Shown here: positions 45,601-56,500 of the stretch, in pieces
Numbering within the stretch: the stretch's first letter is position 1
Layout: each line of letters opens with the position of its first letter
Source of the DNA: Malus domestica
Lineage: Eukaryota; Streptophyta; Magnoliopsida; Rosales; Rosaceae
Assembly (NCBI RefSeq): GCF_042453785.1
Contig: NC_091670.1
Location: forward strand, 38,141,501 to 38,205,500
Length of the DNA: 64,000 nt
Reading direction: 5' to 3'
The notes under the pieces: generated by a model
Databases searched by the model: none
What the model was told of the DNA's origin: nothing
What the model saw: the letters and a program-made list of their open reading frames with translations, nothing else
Translations under genes and position numbers: made by a program

Positions 45601-48030
45601 CTTTTGTTTAATTTGAAGAATCTGATGTGTGTGAATGCATACTACTACAAAAGATCAAGCACCACTACATCTAATTCTAGGGTAATTCTAGAGAGATCAT
45701 AGTCTTTCTTGCATTTTCCATAATTCTATTATATTACCTTATAACGTTGATTAGTTTTCTAGACCGTCGTAAAATGAGTGTTAGCTCACATTTAAAAAAA
45801 AAAGTGAGTTTCTTCAAGATCTTTTGTGTTCGTGTTAAAAGAAAAATTTATAAGCTACCATTTAACTCTTAATTAGGGGGTTTTAAGTTTGGAAACAAAA
45901 TACAATAAAATACTAGCTATCGGGGCCTATATTGATTTTTGACAGCTATAATGGATTTTTGGCGGCCAAAACATCTCTGTAATATCTTACATGAATTTAA
46001 AGAAGTTTTATAGCGAGGTGTTAATGCCAGAAAATAGGTTTTATGATGGTGTTTGTGAAACTTTTGCAAAAACAATTGAAACATGATGAGTTACACCTCA
46101 CAATTCTTGTAAGGCATTATTTGATATATGTCCATTTTTGTAAAGTTCTTATTAGGAGTAGTTCAATTTTGTGTAGGGTGGTGCTCTTCACACATCATTT
46201 TTTTTTATCTTCCACTCACATTCTATAATTTTTGCCTTTTGATCATTTTTAATTCATTTGATCCGACGGTATTGAGACGAGCATGTGGAAGGTAAAAGGG
46301 TGTGTGGATAACATTAGGGCCGTCTTTGAGATTCCCTATGCGAAATTTATAAAAGGACTCCTCGTTAAGATAGTTACAAAAAAGTAAGACAATATATTGA
46401 TGCTAAAAAACTATCACTTAAATCAAAACAAATTTATCACTCACGGATTGCAAGTTTACAAATGTCATTAATTATAAGTAAAAAAAGCTACAAACATAAC
46501 CTTCATTAAATAATAATAAAAATTCAATCTTAAACAACCAAACATGAAAAAAATGAAAAATAAAAAATAAAAATTCAAAACTCTAACTTTAAAGTTTCAC
46601 TTGAATATTCTCTATAATAAAATTGAAAAAAAAATATCGTTTTTAGGATGTTATTATTAACACTCAAAATATCTCATTGCACTCCAAATTTTTATATTTA
46701 AAAAGGAAAAAAATTATTCTTATAAGGGTTCAAATATAGAACATTATTACATAATATTAGATGGCAAAATTTTAGGACCCCTTCAAATTTGGGGCCTTGT
46801 GCCCCCTCTAGACAAGACCACCCTGTTGTGTTATTGTTGAATTATGTCTAATGACAGAGACTCCATGTAAGCATATTTTTTTTTTGTAACAAATTTATCC
46901 CTTAAGTAATTAGTATTATTCTATAATGTTAGTACCAAATTCACGCATCACTGTGTGTGGAGAAGATGCACAAACTTGACTGCTTGTAAAAGAGTAAACG
47001 CAAGTAAGACAACATTGGCACCATTGGGGTACGTACCGACCAAAAATTAAGTATCATTTGAGTTTTTGTTACGTTTCATACCTCAGTCATAAATGAAATA
47101 TATTCATCTACTTATACCACATTTGTTTTTAATCTACCTCTATCACAGGTTCTTTTTGCTAGGTTTTTGTGTTTGCCCTATAACGTTTATAAGTATGTCA
47201 TACTTTAACCCTAAAATGAAGGTATCATATATGCTTCCATCGTTTTTTCAACCTCTGTGATATTATTATGGTTTTATAGGTATACACAACATATGATTTT
47301 TTTAAAACTATTTTATTTTATTTTATTTATAAAAAAAAGTACTTTCGTAGATAATTGTAAGTTTGAATATGTATAAATATTTAAAAACTTATGTTACTGG
47401 TGCGTTAGTTAAGGATTTTTATTTTTTTTTGCAGATTAGTTAAGGAATTTAAATATATTCTTTGTTACCTCAAAGAGTGAAATAGGCACAAAAACAAGAA
47501 AATATAATTGAACTCACTTAAAATTTAGCATATGATTTTGGACCTCAATCTAAAAACTCATTTTCATAAAATATGTGACAGTTATATTTTTGCAAGATCT
47601 TCCCACTAAGAAAATTAATATAAATTATGTGGAAGCGGTCTTGCAATTTACTGAATCTCATAAGTGTTGTAATTTAAGTTGGAAAACACAAAAAATAAAT
47701 AAACTAGCAAGGCCTAAAATACATTTCGGAAGCCAGAACGGTTTTTTGGTCGCTAAAATATCTTTGGAATGCCCTGTAAGAATTATAACGGAGCTTATAG
47801 TGCAACAAAAATGGCACGGAAATTGATTATATTGTAGAACTTTGCAAAATCATTAAAACTTAGGATTATAACTCACAATATTTGTTAAAAATACGATTGT
47901 TGAGTACTTGAGTTTTAGCATCGTTTTTGCACGCACATCACAAAAAATGTTAGGTAACGGGCCTACCATTTGGTGACTCTTATAAGTGATTTTTATAGCA
48001 TTTTATGATGGAGAAATGGAAAAATCTATA
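45601..48030. other. Intergenic, transposon debris, no supported gene
   Basis: Long AT-rich spacer. Near 46175-46320 is a diverged relative of the 4490 MITE (TTCACACATC against GGGTGTGTGGATAAC). Near 46317-46830 is a block bounded by GGGCCGTCTTTGAG and CTAGACAAGACCACCCT that may be another element. Open frames here lack motifs. Confidence 0.45.
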
Positions 48031-48039
48031 ATAAAATAG

Positions 48040-48220
48040 GAATGAGGATCCTCTTTGGATCCTCTTTGTGAGGATCCCGAAGATCTTCCAATTACGTTCA
48101 TTCATCGTATATTGTATAATTATTTTTCGTCAGGTACTATTTATATTCAATTTTAAATAAAAAAATTTACAATGATTTCTAATTGCACGATGTAAAGAAA
48201 TGATTGGAGGATCCTCATTC
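48040..48220. mobile_element. Mutator-type MITE, GGATCC family, 181 bp
   Basis: The ends GAATGAGGATCCTC and AGGATCCTCATTC are inverted. They are flanked by the 9-bp duplication ATAAAATAG (48031-48039, 48221-48229). Relatives are at 33105-33300 and 60600-60800. Confidence 0.9.
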
Positions 48221-48380
48221 ATAAAATAGTGGGATTTAGAGCACATAAATATCCGACATCAATTAAAAAATTTCAACGGCAAATGTGTAATGTTCTGCAT
48301 ACGTTTTATGAAGTTTTGTGCGGCGAAAATGACACAAAAATAGAATTTTCTAGAATTTAGGAAAACCGAGTAAAATGATA

Positions 48381-48605
48381 GGAGCATTTTTGCTCACCAC
48401 CATAAACTATGGTGTATACTCACCATACACCCAATCAATTGACACGTGTTATTTCACTTAATCTTGGTTAATTTTTTTTCAAAATTGAAAAATTAACATT
48501 TAATGTGAAAGTTAACTAAAGTTAAGTAAAATGACACGTGTCAATTGATTAGATGTATGGTGAGCATACACCATAGTTTTATGGTGGTGAGCAAAAATGC
48601 TTCGG
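48381..48605. mobile_element. MITE with GCATTTTTGCTCACC ends
   Basis: Left GGAGCATTTTTGCTCACCAC and right GTGGTGAGCAAAAATGCTTC are inverted. A second inner pair is GACACGTGTTATTT with AAATGACACGTGTC. GTAAAATGATAG occurs on both sides (left about 48370-48381, right 48611-48622), but the right copy is offset, so the target duplication is uncertain. Confidence 0.75.
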
Positions 48606-48623
48606 TAAAGGTAAAATGATAGC

Positions 48624-49361
48624 TGTGGAGCCAAAAATAATCACAAGGCGACACGTGGATTTTTGACAAAAAAAGACAAAACTACCCTTGAGGTATACCG
48701 GGATTTCTACGCGCAAGCAGCAGACAATTAACCTTCAACCAAGTCAAAAGTGCCCAAAATAGGTATCAACTTAAAACCTAATTTATTCATATATTTCCCA
48801 TTTCATTATTTAGCTAATCAATTAGCTAAGTAATATACTTATTCCTTTCATATTTCCTAAAATTGACTAATTAAGGGATTAATTACCTAATCAATCCCTT
48901 AATTATCAACTAAACCTCCAAATTATAACCAAAAACCCACTAGGGCCGGCCATGCCCTTTATTTTCTGTTTGTTGCTGCCATTTTCTCCCCCTTTTTATG
49001 ACATTCAAATAGCTAGTTAATTAGGTTATTACTATTTGCTAATTAACTAGCCAATTATTTCCATAACTCCCCAAAATAACTAGCCCATTATCTCCATAAC
49101 CCCCCAAAATAAATCACCCTTTCCTCTCCTATAAATTGGGTCCCATTTTCACAAAACACTAGTTCCAATTCTCTTACAAAAAATCCCAAATATTCTAAAT
49201 ACTATTTCTCTCTAAAATTCTAACTTTGGCATCGGAGGTTCTTCGGCCAAAGCCCCCCATTCATCGTGGGCGCGTGAGGCTCTTGGCCTTAACCTAAGGT
49301 GCTAGTTGTTTTGTAGGTGCAAAATCGTCCAAGATCGAAGAGGAGAAAATTTGCATCCACA
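48624..49361 (+). mobile_element. Solo LTR, 738 bp
   Basis: Starts TGTGGAGCCAAAAATAATC and ends TTGCATCCACA, so the termini are inverted (TGTGG/CCACA). It is flanked by the 5-bp duplication ATAGC (48619-48623, 49362-49366). A TATA box (CTATAAATTGGG at about 49129-49140) lies in the 3' half, as in plant LTRs, giving + orientation. No internal domain or second LTR is present. Family not assigned. Confidence 0.85.
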
Positions 49362-49366
49362 ATAGC

Positions 49367-49425
49367 CTACAATCTTTGTGAGCAATGCGTTATTGAGTTT
49401 TCATAAGATCTTTTGCCAAAAATGC

Positions 49426-49456
<31 letters not shown>

Positions 49457-50690
49457 ATAGGCCACTTGGAAACGGATCTCCTATATAAATGTGGAATAAA
49501 TAATGATGTTAAAAAAATAAACTAAGTGAATTTTTATTGACATGTAAGTATTCCTCCATCATTTATTGATTAACACATATAATGACTTTTAGCTCAAAGT
49601 GAAGAGCAAAAATATGCACTGAATCATTTTGTAAAGAAAAAGAAAACCAAGAATATGAATGCCTTCGAAGCTGTTTTTGGTATTTGTTGTTCTTGACAGG
49701 TACGAATTGCAATGCATTTTTTGCTGCCTTGCTTATGTTCTCTGCATAGTAATAAGTTAATAACCAGTTCATGATATTCTGTTGACTTACATAAAAAGCA
49801 CGGCCAAAAGTTCAGTGATATATTTGGATGAAAATATTTTGTTTTAAAAAAATGTCTGTCCGGGGCTTGTAACTCCAGCTACTAAGAGTATTTACCTTAA
49901 AAATCGAAACAAAGTCGACTTTAAGGGCGTGCAATATGTGCGACTGCATAGGACCCCGACTTTTTAGGGCCCTGAATTTTAATAACCTTTTGTGAAAGTA
50001 GTACATGTTTATAAGACGCGGGAATATTAAATACAATAGTGCTTAGCTGAGTTGTCAAGCTTCCATTATTTTCGAATCCCTGCCTTCATGTTTGTTATTT
50101 TTGTTTTTATTTTCCAATTGTGGTATTATAGTGTGTTTACATAAGAAGAGTGGAATGAGAGAAATGAGAATTGCACTCATTCCAAGTTATTCAAGTGTTT
50201 ATTAACACTTGGGGTTTAGGGTTGTTTCTCTGTCTCTATGGGCAACGACCAATATGAAAGAAGAAAATGGAGAAAAGAGATGGGAAAGCTGAAAAGAGTT
50301 GGGGGATGGGGTGCAGCGCGGACTTCACGAGAAAGTAAAAAGAATTGGGGGATGGGGAAGAAAAATCAGAAGGGAAGAAGAAGAAGAATCAAGAGTGAAG
50401 AATCAGAAGAAGATGGGAAAAAGAGATGGGAAATCTGAAAAGAGTTGGGGGATGGGGTGGGGGCTTTACCAGAAAGAAAAAGGAATTGGGGGATGGGGAA
50501 GAAGGCATTACAGGTGAGGATTAGTTTAGGTCTAGTTGTGGTAGATGGATTAGTTAATTCAGTCCAACAAAAACACTAAATATACAGTGCCTAATTTTAA
50601 AAAGCCAGAAAGGCAATTACTCAAGTTTGCGAATCCAACAGAGAAATTATTGCACAGCCTCTCAAACAAACCAAACCAAACTGACCCTCC
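49367..50690. other. Intergenic upstream of LRX copy 2
   Basis: Contains an A homopolymer of about 27 bp (49427-49453). At 50230-50515 is a purine-rich stretch repeating GGGGGATGGGG and GAAAAGAGATGGGAAA; its open frames of about 70 codons come from that repeat. No other gene was recognised. Confidence 0.5.
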
Positions 50691-50740
50691 CTCTCAATAT
50701 AATCTCCCTCGTTCACCATTTTCTCCTCATCAGCCAAAAT

Positions 50741-53164
50741 ATGAAGGCTGTCTACTTTCTACTTTCCTTTCTTCTCTTCTCTTCCTTCTCATCATTCTCT
50801 TCCGCTCTAACTGATGCCGAAGTGTCCTCCATTACTCGCCGCCAGCTCTTACATTTTCACGAAGGCGATGACCAACGCGATGAAAAAGAATATGAGGTTG
50901 AGTTGAACGTAACTTTCCCTCACACCAGGCTTAGACGTGCATACATTGCACTCCAAGCTTGGAAAAAGGCAATTTACTCAGACCCTCTTAAAACAACTGA
51001 GAATTGGGTTGGTGGTGATGTTTGTGCTTACACCGGAGTGTTTTGTGCCCCTGCTCTTGATGACCCGAAAATAGAGGTTGTGGCCGGCATTGATATCAAC
51101 CATGCAGACATTGCAGGATACCTTCCGGTTGAATTAGGCCTGCTGAGTGACATTGCATTGTTCCACATCAACACTAACAGGTTTTGTGGTGTCATTCCCA
51201 AGAGCTTTGCTAGGTTAACTCTTCTCCACGAGCTTGATGTTAGCAACAACCAATTCGTGGGATCGTTCCCTGAAGTTGTTCTCAAAATTCCCAACCTCAA
51301 GTATCTTGACCTCAGGTTTAATGACTTCGAGGGAAAATTGCCTCATGAGCTTTTCAACAAGGAATTGGATGCTTTGTTCTTGAATAACAACAAGTTCACA
51401 TCCACCATTCCTGACACACTAGGAAACTCCCCCGTCTCGGTTCTTGTGGTCTCCAACAATCGTCTAGAAGGTTGCATTCCTCACACCATAGGAAATATGG
51501 TGAACACCTTGAATGAGGTCATCTTCTCTGAAAACAAGTTTGGTGGGTGTTTGCCTAATGAAATCGGATACCTCTCCAATGTGACGGTGTTTGATGTTAG
51601 CTCAAACACATTCAGCGGGATCATGTCGAAAAAATTCGAAGGCTTTCAAAAGGTGGAGGAGTTGAACATTGCACATAACATGCTAACCGGGTTTGTTCCT
51701 GAGTGTTTATGCAACTTGCCTAGCTTGGGAAATTTCACATTTTCCTACAACTACTTCAATGGTGAGGCCAAAGAATGTGTGCCGGTTTCTCAGAAGGGCG
51801 TTGTGTTTGAAGACACAAACAATTGCTTGCCGGATAGGCCTAAACAGAAGTCAGCAAAACAATGTCAAGTTGTAGTGAGCAAGCCAGTGGATTGTAGTAA
51901 GGCAAAGTGTGAAGATGGATCAGGACCTTCAAAACCTTCCATTCCTACACCAAAACTGCAACCACTTATTCACTATCCACCACCACATGTACAAATGCTG
52001 TCATTCCCTGCACCTTCAGGTCAAAGTCCAGTTGTTCCAATTCACCCTAAGTCACCACCGGTTCATTCACCACCACCACCACCATTCCATTCTCCTCCAC
52101 CACCTGTAGCAACACCACCATCACCCGCATCTATAGGGCAAAGTCCCGTTGTTCCAATTCAACCTAAATCACCCATACCACTAAGGCAAACTCCTCCACC
52201 ACCATTAGTCAACTTACCCCCACCACCAATTTACTCTTCCCCACCACCAGTGCACTCACCCCCACCACCGGTCCACTCACCCCTACCACCAGTCCATTCT
52301 CCACCACCACCAGTTCACTCACCCCCACCACTGGTCCAGTTACCTCCACCATCAGTGCACTCGCCTCCACCACCAATCCATTCTCCTCCACCACCAGTCC
52401 ATTCTCCTCCACCCCCAGTTTACTCTCATCCACCACCAGTCCATTCACCTCCCCTTGTACAGTCACCTTCACCACCAGTCCACTCTCTTCCACCACCTGT
52501 GCACTCACCCCCACCACCAGTCCACTCATTGCCGTCGCCAATCCATTCTCCACCCCCACCAATCCACTATCCACCTCCCCCTGTACAGTCACCTTCACCA
52601 CCAGTCCACTCTCTTCCACCACCTATGCACTCACCCCCACCACTAGTCCACTCACCATCGCCACCAATCCACTCTCCACCACCTGTGCACTCTCCGCCGC
52701 CGCCAGTCCACTCTCCACCACCACCTGTGCACTCTCTGCCACCGCCATTCCACTATCCACCACCACCTGTGCATTCTCTTCCTCCACCTATGCGCTCACC
52801 CCCACCACCAGTCCACTCACCACCACCACTAATCCACTTTCCACCACCTGTGCACTCTCCGCCACCGCCATTCCACTCTCCACCATCACCTGTGCACTCT
52901 CCGCCACCGCCATTCCACTCTCCACCACCACCTATACAATCACCGCCACCACCAGTCCACTCTCCTCCCCCACGTGTGCACTCACCCCCACTACCAGTCC
53001 ACTCACCTCCACCACCTGTGAACTCACCACCACCACCTTCTCCTTCTCCTTCACCTCCTCCCCCGGTTTTCTCACCGCCTCCTCCAGAGCTCGGCTTTAT
53101 CCTGCCACCTACCTTCGGCTTCCAATACTCCTCTCCACCTCCACCAATGTTCCCAGGTTACTAA
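50741..53164 (+). CDS. Leucine-rich-repeat extensin (LRX), copy 2, intact
   Basis: Single exon, 807 residues. The start at 50741 gives a clean signal peptide (MKAVYFLLSFLLFSSFSSFS); the open frame extends further 5' but without family similarity. Residues of about 90-345 form the LRR domain, opening with CAYTGVFC and followed by LRR units such as LDVSNNQFVGSFP and LDLRFNDFEGKLP. A Cys-rich hinge (about 346-390) leads to about 400 residues of Ser-Pro4 extensin repeats (VHSPPPP) and the conserved FQYSSPPPPMFPGY end. LRX proteins sit in the cell wall; LRX3/4/5-type members bind RALF peptides with FERONIA-class receptors. Repeat style suggests the vegetative clade. This is the functional member of the tandem pair. 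Confidence 0.95.
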   Translation: MKAVYFLLSFLLFSSFSSFSSALTDAEVSSITRRQLLHFHEGDDQRDEKEYEVELNVTFPHTRLRRAYIALQAWKKAIYSDPLKTTENWVGGDVCAYTGVFCAPALDDPKIEVVAGIDINHADIAGYLPVELGLLSDIALFHINTNRFCGVIPKSFARLTLLHELDVSNNQFVGSFPEVVLKIPNLKYLDLRFNDFEGKLPHELFNKELDALFLNNNKFTSTIPDTLGNSPVSVLVVSNNRLEGCIPHTIGNMVNTLNEVIFSENKFGGCLPNEIGYLSNVTVFDVSSNTFSGIMSKKFEGFQKVEELNIAHNMLTGFVPECLCNLPSLGNFTFSYNYFNGEAKECVPVSQKGVVFEDTNNCLPDRPKQKSAKQCQVVVSKPVDCSKAKCEDGSGPSKPSIPTPKLQPLIHYPPPHVQMLSFPAPSGQSPVVPIHPKSPPVHSPPPPPFHSPPPPVATPPSPASIGQSPVVPIQPKSPIPLRQTPPPPLVNLPPPPIYSSPPPVHSPPPPVHSPLPPVHSPPPPVHSPPPLVQLPPPSVHSPPPPIHSPPPPVHSPPPPVYSHPPPVHSPPLVQSPSPPVHSLPPPVHSPPPPVHSLPSPIHSPPPPIHYPPPPVQSPSPPVHSLPPPMHSPPPLVHSPSPPIHSPPPVHSPPPPVHSPPPPVHSLPPPFHYPPPPVHSLPPPMRSPPPPVHSPPPLIHFPPPVHSPPPPFHSPPSPVHSPPPPFHSPPPPIQSPPPPVHSPPPRVHSPPLPVHSPPPPVNSPPPPSPSPSPPPPVFSPPPPELGFILPPTFGFQYSSPPPPMFPGY

Positions 53165-53598
53165 GCACTCTACATTGCAACTCTTATTTTTATAAATTTT
53201 ACAATCTCAGAGAAATACACTTTCCACTTTTAGTTAATTATAGCCTGTACTTCATGACATCAAAGTGTATGTAAATCTTCTGCATATGCTTGCTTGTTTC
53301 AATAAAAAACATTATTGGCAAACTTTACATTTATTTTTAGTTTGCCTTTTTTATTTCATTTAATTCTTTTCGACGTGGATGAATGAAATTGTCAATCAGA
53401 TCCAATCACAAATTTAAATATAATTAAAGTTACAAATATTATAATGTAAACGCTATGAACTGTAACTCGCCAATGTTTGGGATTTGTTATAATTTTCATA
53501 GTTGCACATAAACATAATGGATTAGAAGAACTTAACACTCGTTAAAAAATGACCTTATGTCTGACGCACTTATGAGTATGAATATGATGATTTGACTA
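53165..53598. other. 3' UTR of LRX copy 2 and spacer
   Basis: Homology to the displaced 3' UTR of copy 1 extends to about 53330, with AATAAAA near 53300 as candidate poly(A) signal. The rest separates the convergent receptor-kinase gene. Confidence 0.55.
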
Positions 53599-56500
53599 TC
53601 AAGAATCAAAATTTACCGGATACAAATCTTGGACAGACGAGTGGGAAGAGGGAATTGCTATTGGATCAGATAAATAAATTAAGCTTTCTGTCTCGCATGC
53701 ACTCCGACTGTTAGACTCGTCTCTAAGGGACTCAAACCTCATTTCATCACCGTAAATACTTGGATTTATGTTCAGTTCATGAACTATAGCTCGACCTTCA
53801 AGCATGCTCACTACTGCAGACATTGTAGGTCTTAATGCTGGTGCTGGGTTGGTGCATAGTATAGCGACCTTAATCATTCTCATTGCCTGTTCCTTGTTAA
53901 AGTCGGAGCCCAACGTTGGATCGACCAGCTCCATCAGATTTCCAGTCTGTTGTAAAACAAAAGCCTGCAATATACAAAAGACCCTGGAGATGAACAAAAA
54001 AATGAAAAAGAACTTCCACAAGAAATGTCTTGATTGTTGTTTTATATGAATTTCAGAACTTTTTCATTTCAGAAATATTTTCCGTATGTCTCCGTCTCCC
54101 CCTGCACTCCTTTCATTTTTTTTTCCTTCTAGCCGTTGGATTGAAACAATGAAAGGAGAACCAAGGGAAAAACAAGGGGAGATTGCACAAGGGAAAAACG
54201 TGAGGGTCGAAATTTTGCCTTTCATGACACCAAATAATAAGTTTCCTACACAATTAAGTTCATTTTCCTGATCAAGTGTAGGATAACACAAAGTTGGATG
54301 ACAAGTATGTCAAACGGAAAATGACTCCTACCAATCTCATCTGCCAAATGAATGCGATGAATATCTTACCCAATCTAGAAGGCATACATAATTCTCATAG
54401 GGCCGAAATTTGATGTTGTTTTTGCCAGATGTGAGCTCTAGTGCAACCACCCCAAAACTGTAAACATCGACTTTATCAGTTAAATGTCCCCATAATGCAT
54501 ATTCGGGCGCCATGTATCCTCTGCAACACAAAGGGGAAGTTGTTTTATCATATCCTAATTTAACTGCAGGAGACCAACACTCACTAAAATAACTTTAGAC
54601 ACATACTCTGATCAGCAAATGAAGAAAATCAGTGTGAAAGAGAAGAGTCAAGTACAATTCCCAATGAAATGAAAAGATGCTCACATAGTTCCAGCTACTC
54701 GGGTGCTAATATGCGTCTTCTCCTCTTCGTCCAGCTTGGCCAGACCAAAGTCGGAGATTTTAGGGTTCAAGTCCTTGTCAAGCAGTATATTGGTAGTTTT
54801 GATGTCCCTATGAACAATTTTCAGGGTTGACTCCTCATGCATGAAAGCCAAACCTTTTGCAATGCCAACACATATTTTCTGCCTTGTATTCCAGTCCAAT
54901 TTCTTTAGGCTTTCCTCTGGACCTGAATTTAACGAAGATAATAACTTAATGACATTCATGAAACGAGTTATAACATACGTATCTATTTTCACTTCTAGAT
55001 TGTCCAGCTTACCAAATAAACTATGTGCGAGGCTGTTGTTCTCCATATATTCATATACCAACAATAACTCATTTCTCTCAATGCAACATCCATACAATCT
55101 AACAAGATTTGGGTGTCGTAAAGCAGAAATCATGCCTACTTCATTCACAAATTCTCGATTTCCTTGCTTTGATTTTGAAGAAAGTTGCTTAACTGCAATA
55201 ATAGTACCATCTGATAATTCGCCCTGCAAATTGAAATACAACACAATCTGAGGAATTCAGGTCATCCGGGAAACTTTATGTGTCATAGGCAAAAAGAATA
55301 TAATAAGGAAAAGGAAAGTGCCTACGGGCTTTTAAAAAAAAGAGAGTTATAGAATACCTTGTAAACAGCTCCAAAGCCACCTTCCCCAAGCTTGTTCGCA
55401 GCATCGAAGTTGTTAGTGGCAGCTTTGATTTGTTTGAACCCAAAGAAACCAGTTTGCAGATCTAATCCTTTCAGATCTGTCGTTGTGACAAGATTATCTA
55501 TTTAGCTCAGTGAACTGATTTTTTTACGGAGAATTTGGGGGACTTTTGGCTTGTAGACAATGTTGGAAAGAATAACCATGGAAAACAAGAAACTACAAGA
55601 AGCATATACTCTAGCAAATTTGAATATGGATGTAACTCAAGTTGCTACCTCTTGTTTCCTTTTCTGAACGGTATTTACATTACCTTGTTCCCTAGTAGAT
55701 GTCCTGCGTTCCTTACAGCATCGTAACCAAAGAATGGCAGCAGTCACAAAAAAAAGGCACAACGCTGAAACAACTACAACCACAATGTATATCTTCGTTT
55801 TGCTATCAGCAGGAGGTTTGAAATCTAGAAGTGAAAGCAGAGAATAGAACAGTGATCAACAAGATTGTTGTCAAAATAATGAGAAAACTTTTAACTTAAA
55901 TTCTTACCGGACTCCACTGAGATAGCAGATATAAGAGAACCATATATTCCCCTTTCCGGAGCATTACTTGTTCCTTTCCCGGCCCAATAAAAGCGGATCT
56001 CTAAAGTCGCAACATTGACAACTGCATTAAATACCTTAATCACTTCCTTATCAACCCCTTGTGCTTCCTTTTCTATATCGAAATCCTTCAATACCAGTTT
56101 TTCCTGTAACAATATTACTACAGTAAATCATTCGACTTAAAAGCTAAGAAATAGGGGGAGTGATAATTACAAATATTGGGAACATTTGAGGAAGTATATA
56201 CAGAAATGATTACCTGGATATAGACATCAAAAATTCGTCGTCCAACACTGTAATAAGACCTGTTGTTTCTCATAACTATTTCTGCAAAGTGTAGTTTCAC
56301 AGTGTAATTTCCGTTTGCTAAGCAACGGGCATAATATGTGAGAGAAAGAGGAGAAATTCGGGCAGTTCTGTACAATTCCGAGTTGTTCATTTTGAGTACA
56401 GAGATATTTTTTGCTATATAGTCTTGGTCATAATTTATAAGTCCAAAATCCCCAGTGCTACTAAATCCCCAATTCTCTGTGTCATGAACAAACTTTGCTC

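Noticed and set aside
50230-50517. Basic Lys/Arg/Gly-rich open frames as small genes
   Set aside because: They come from purine-rich short repeats in two overlapping frames; no conserved motif or splice context.
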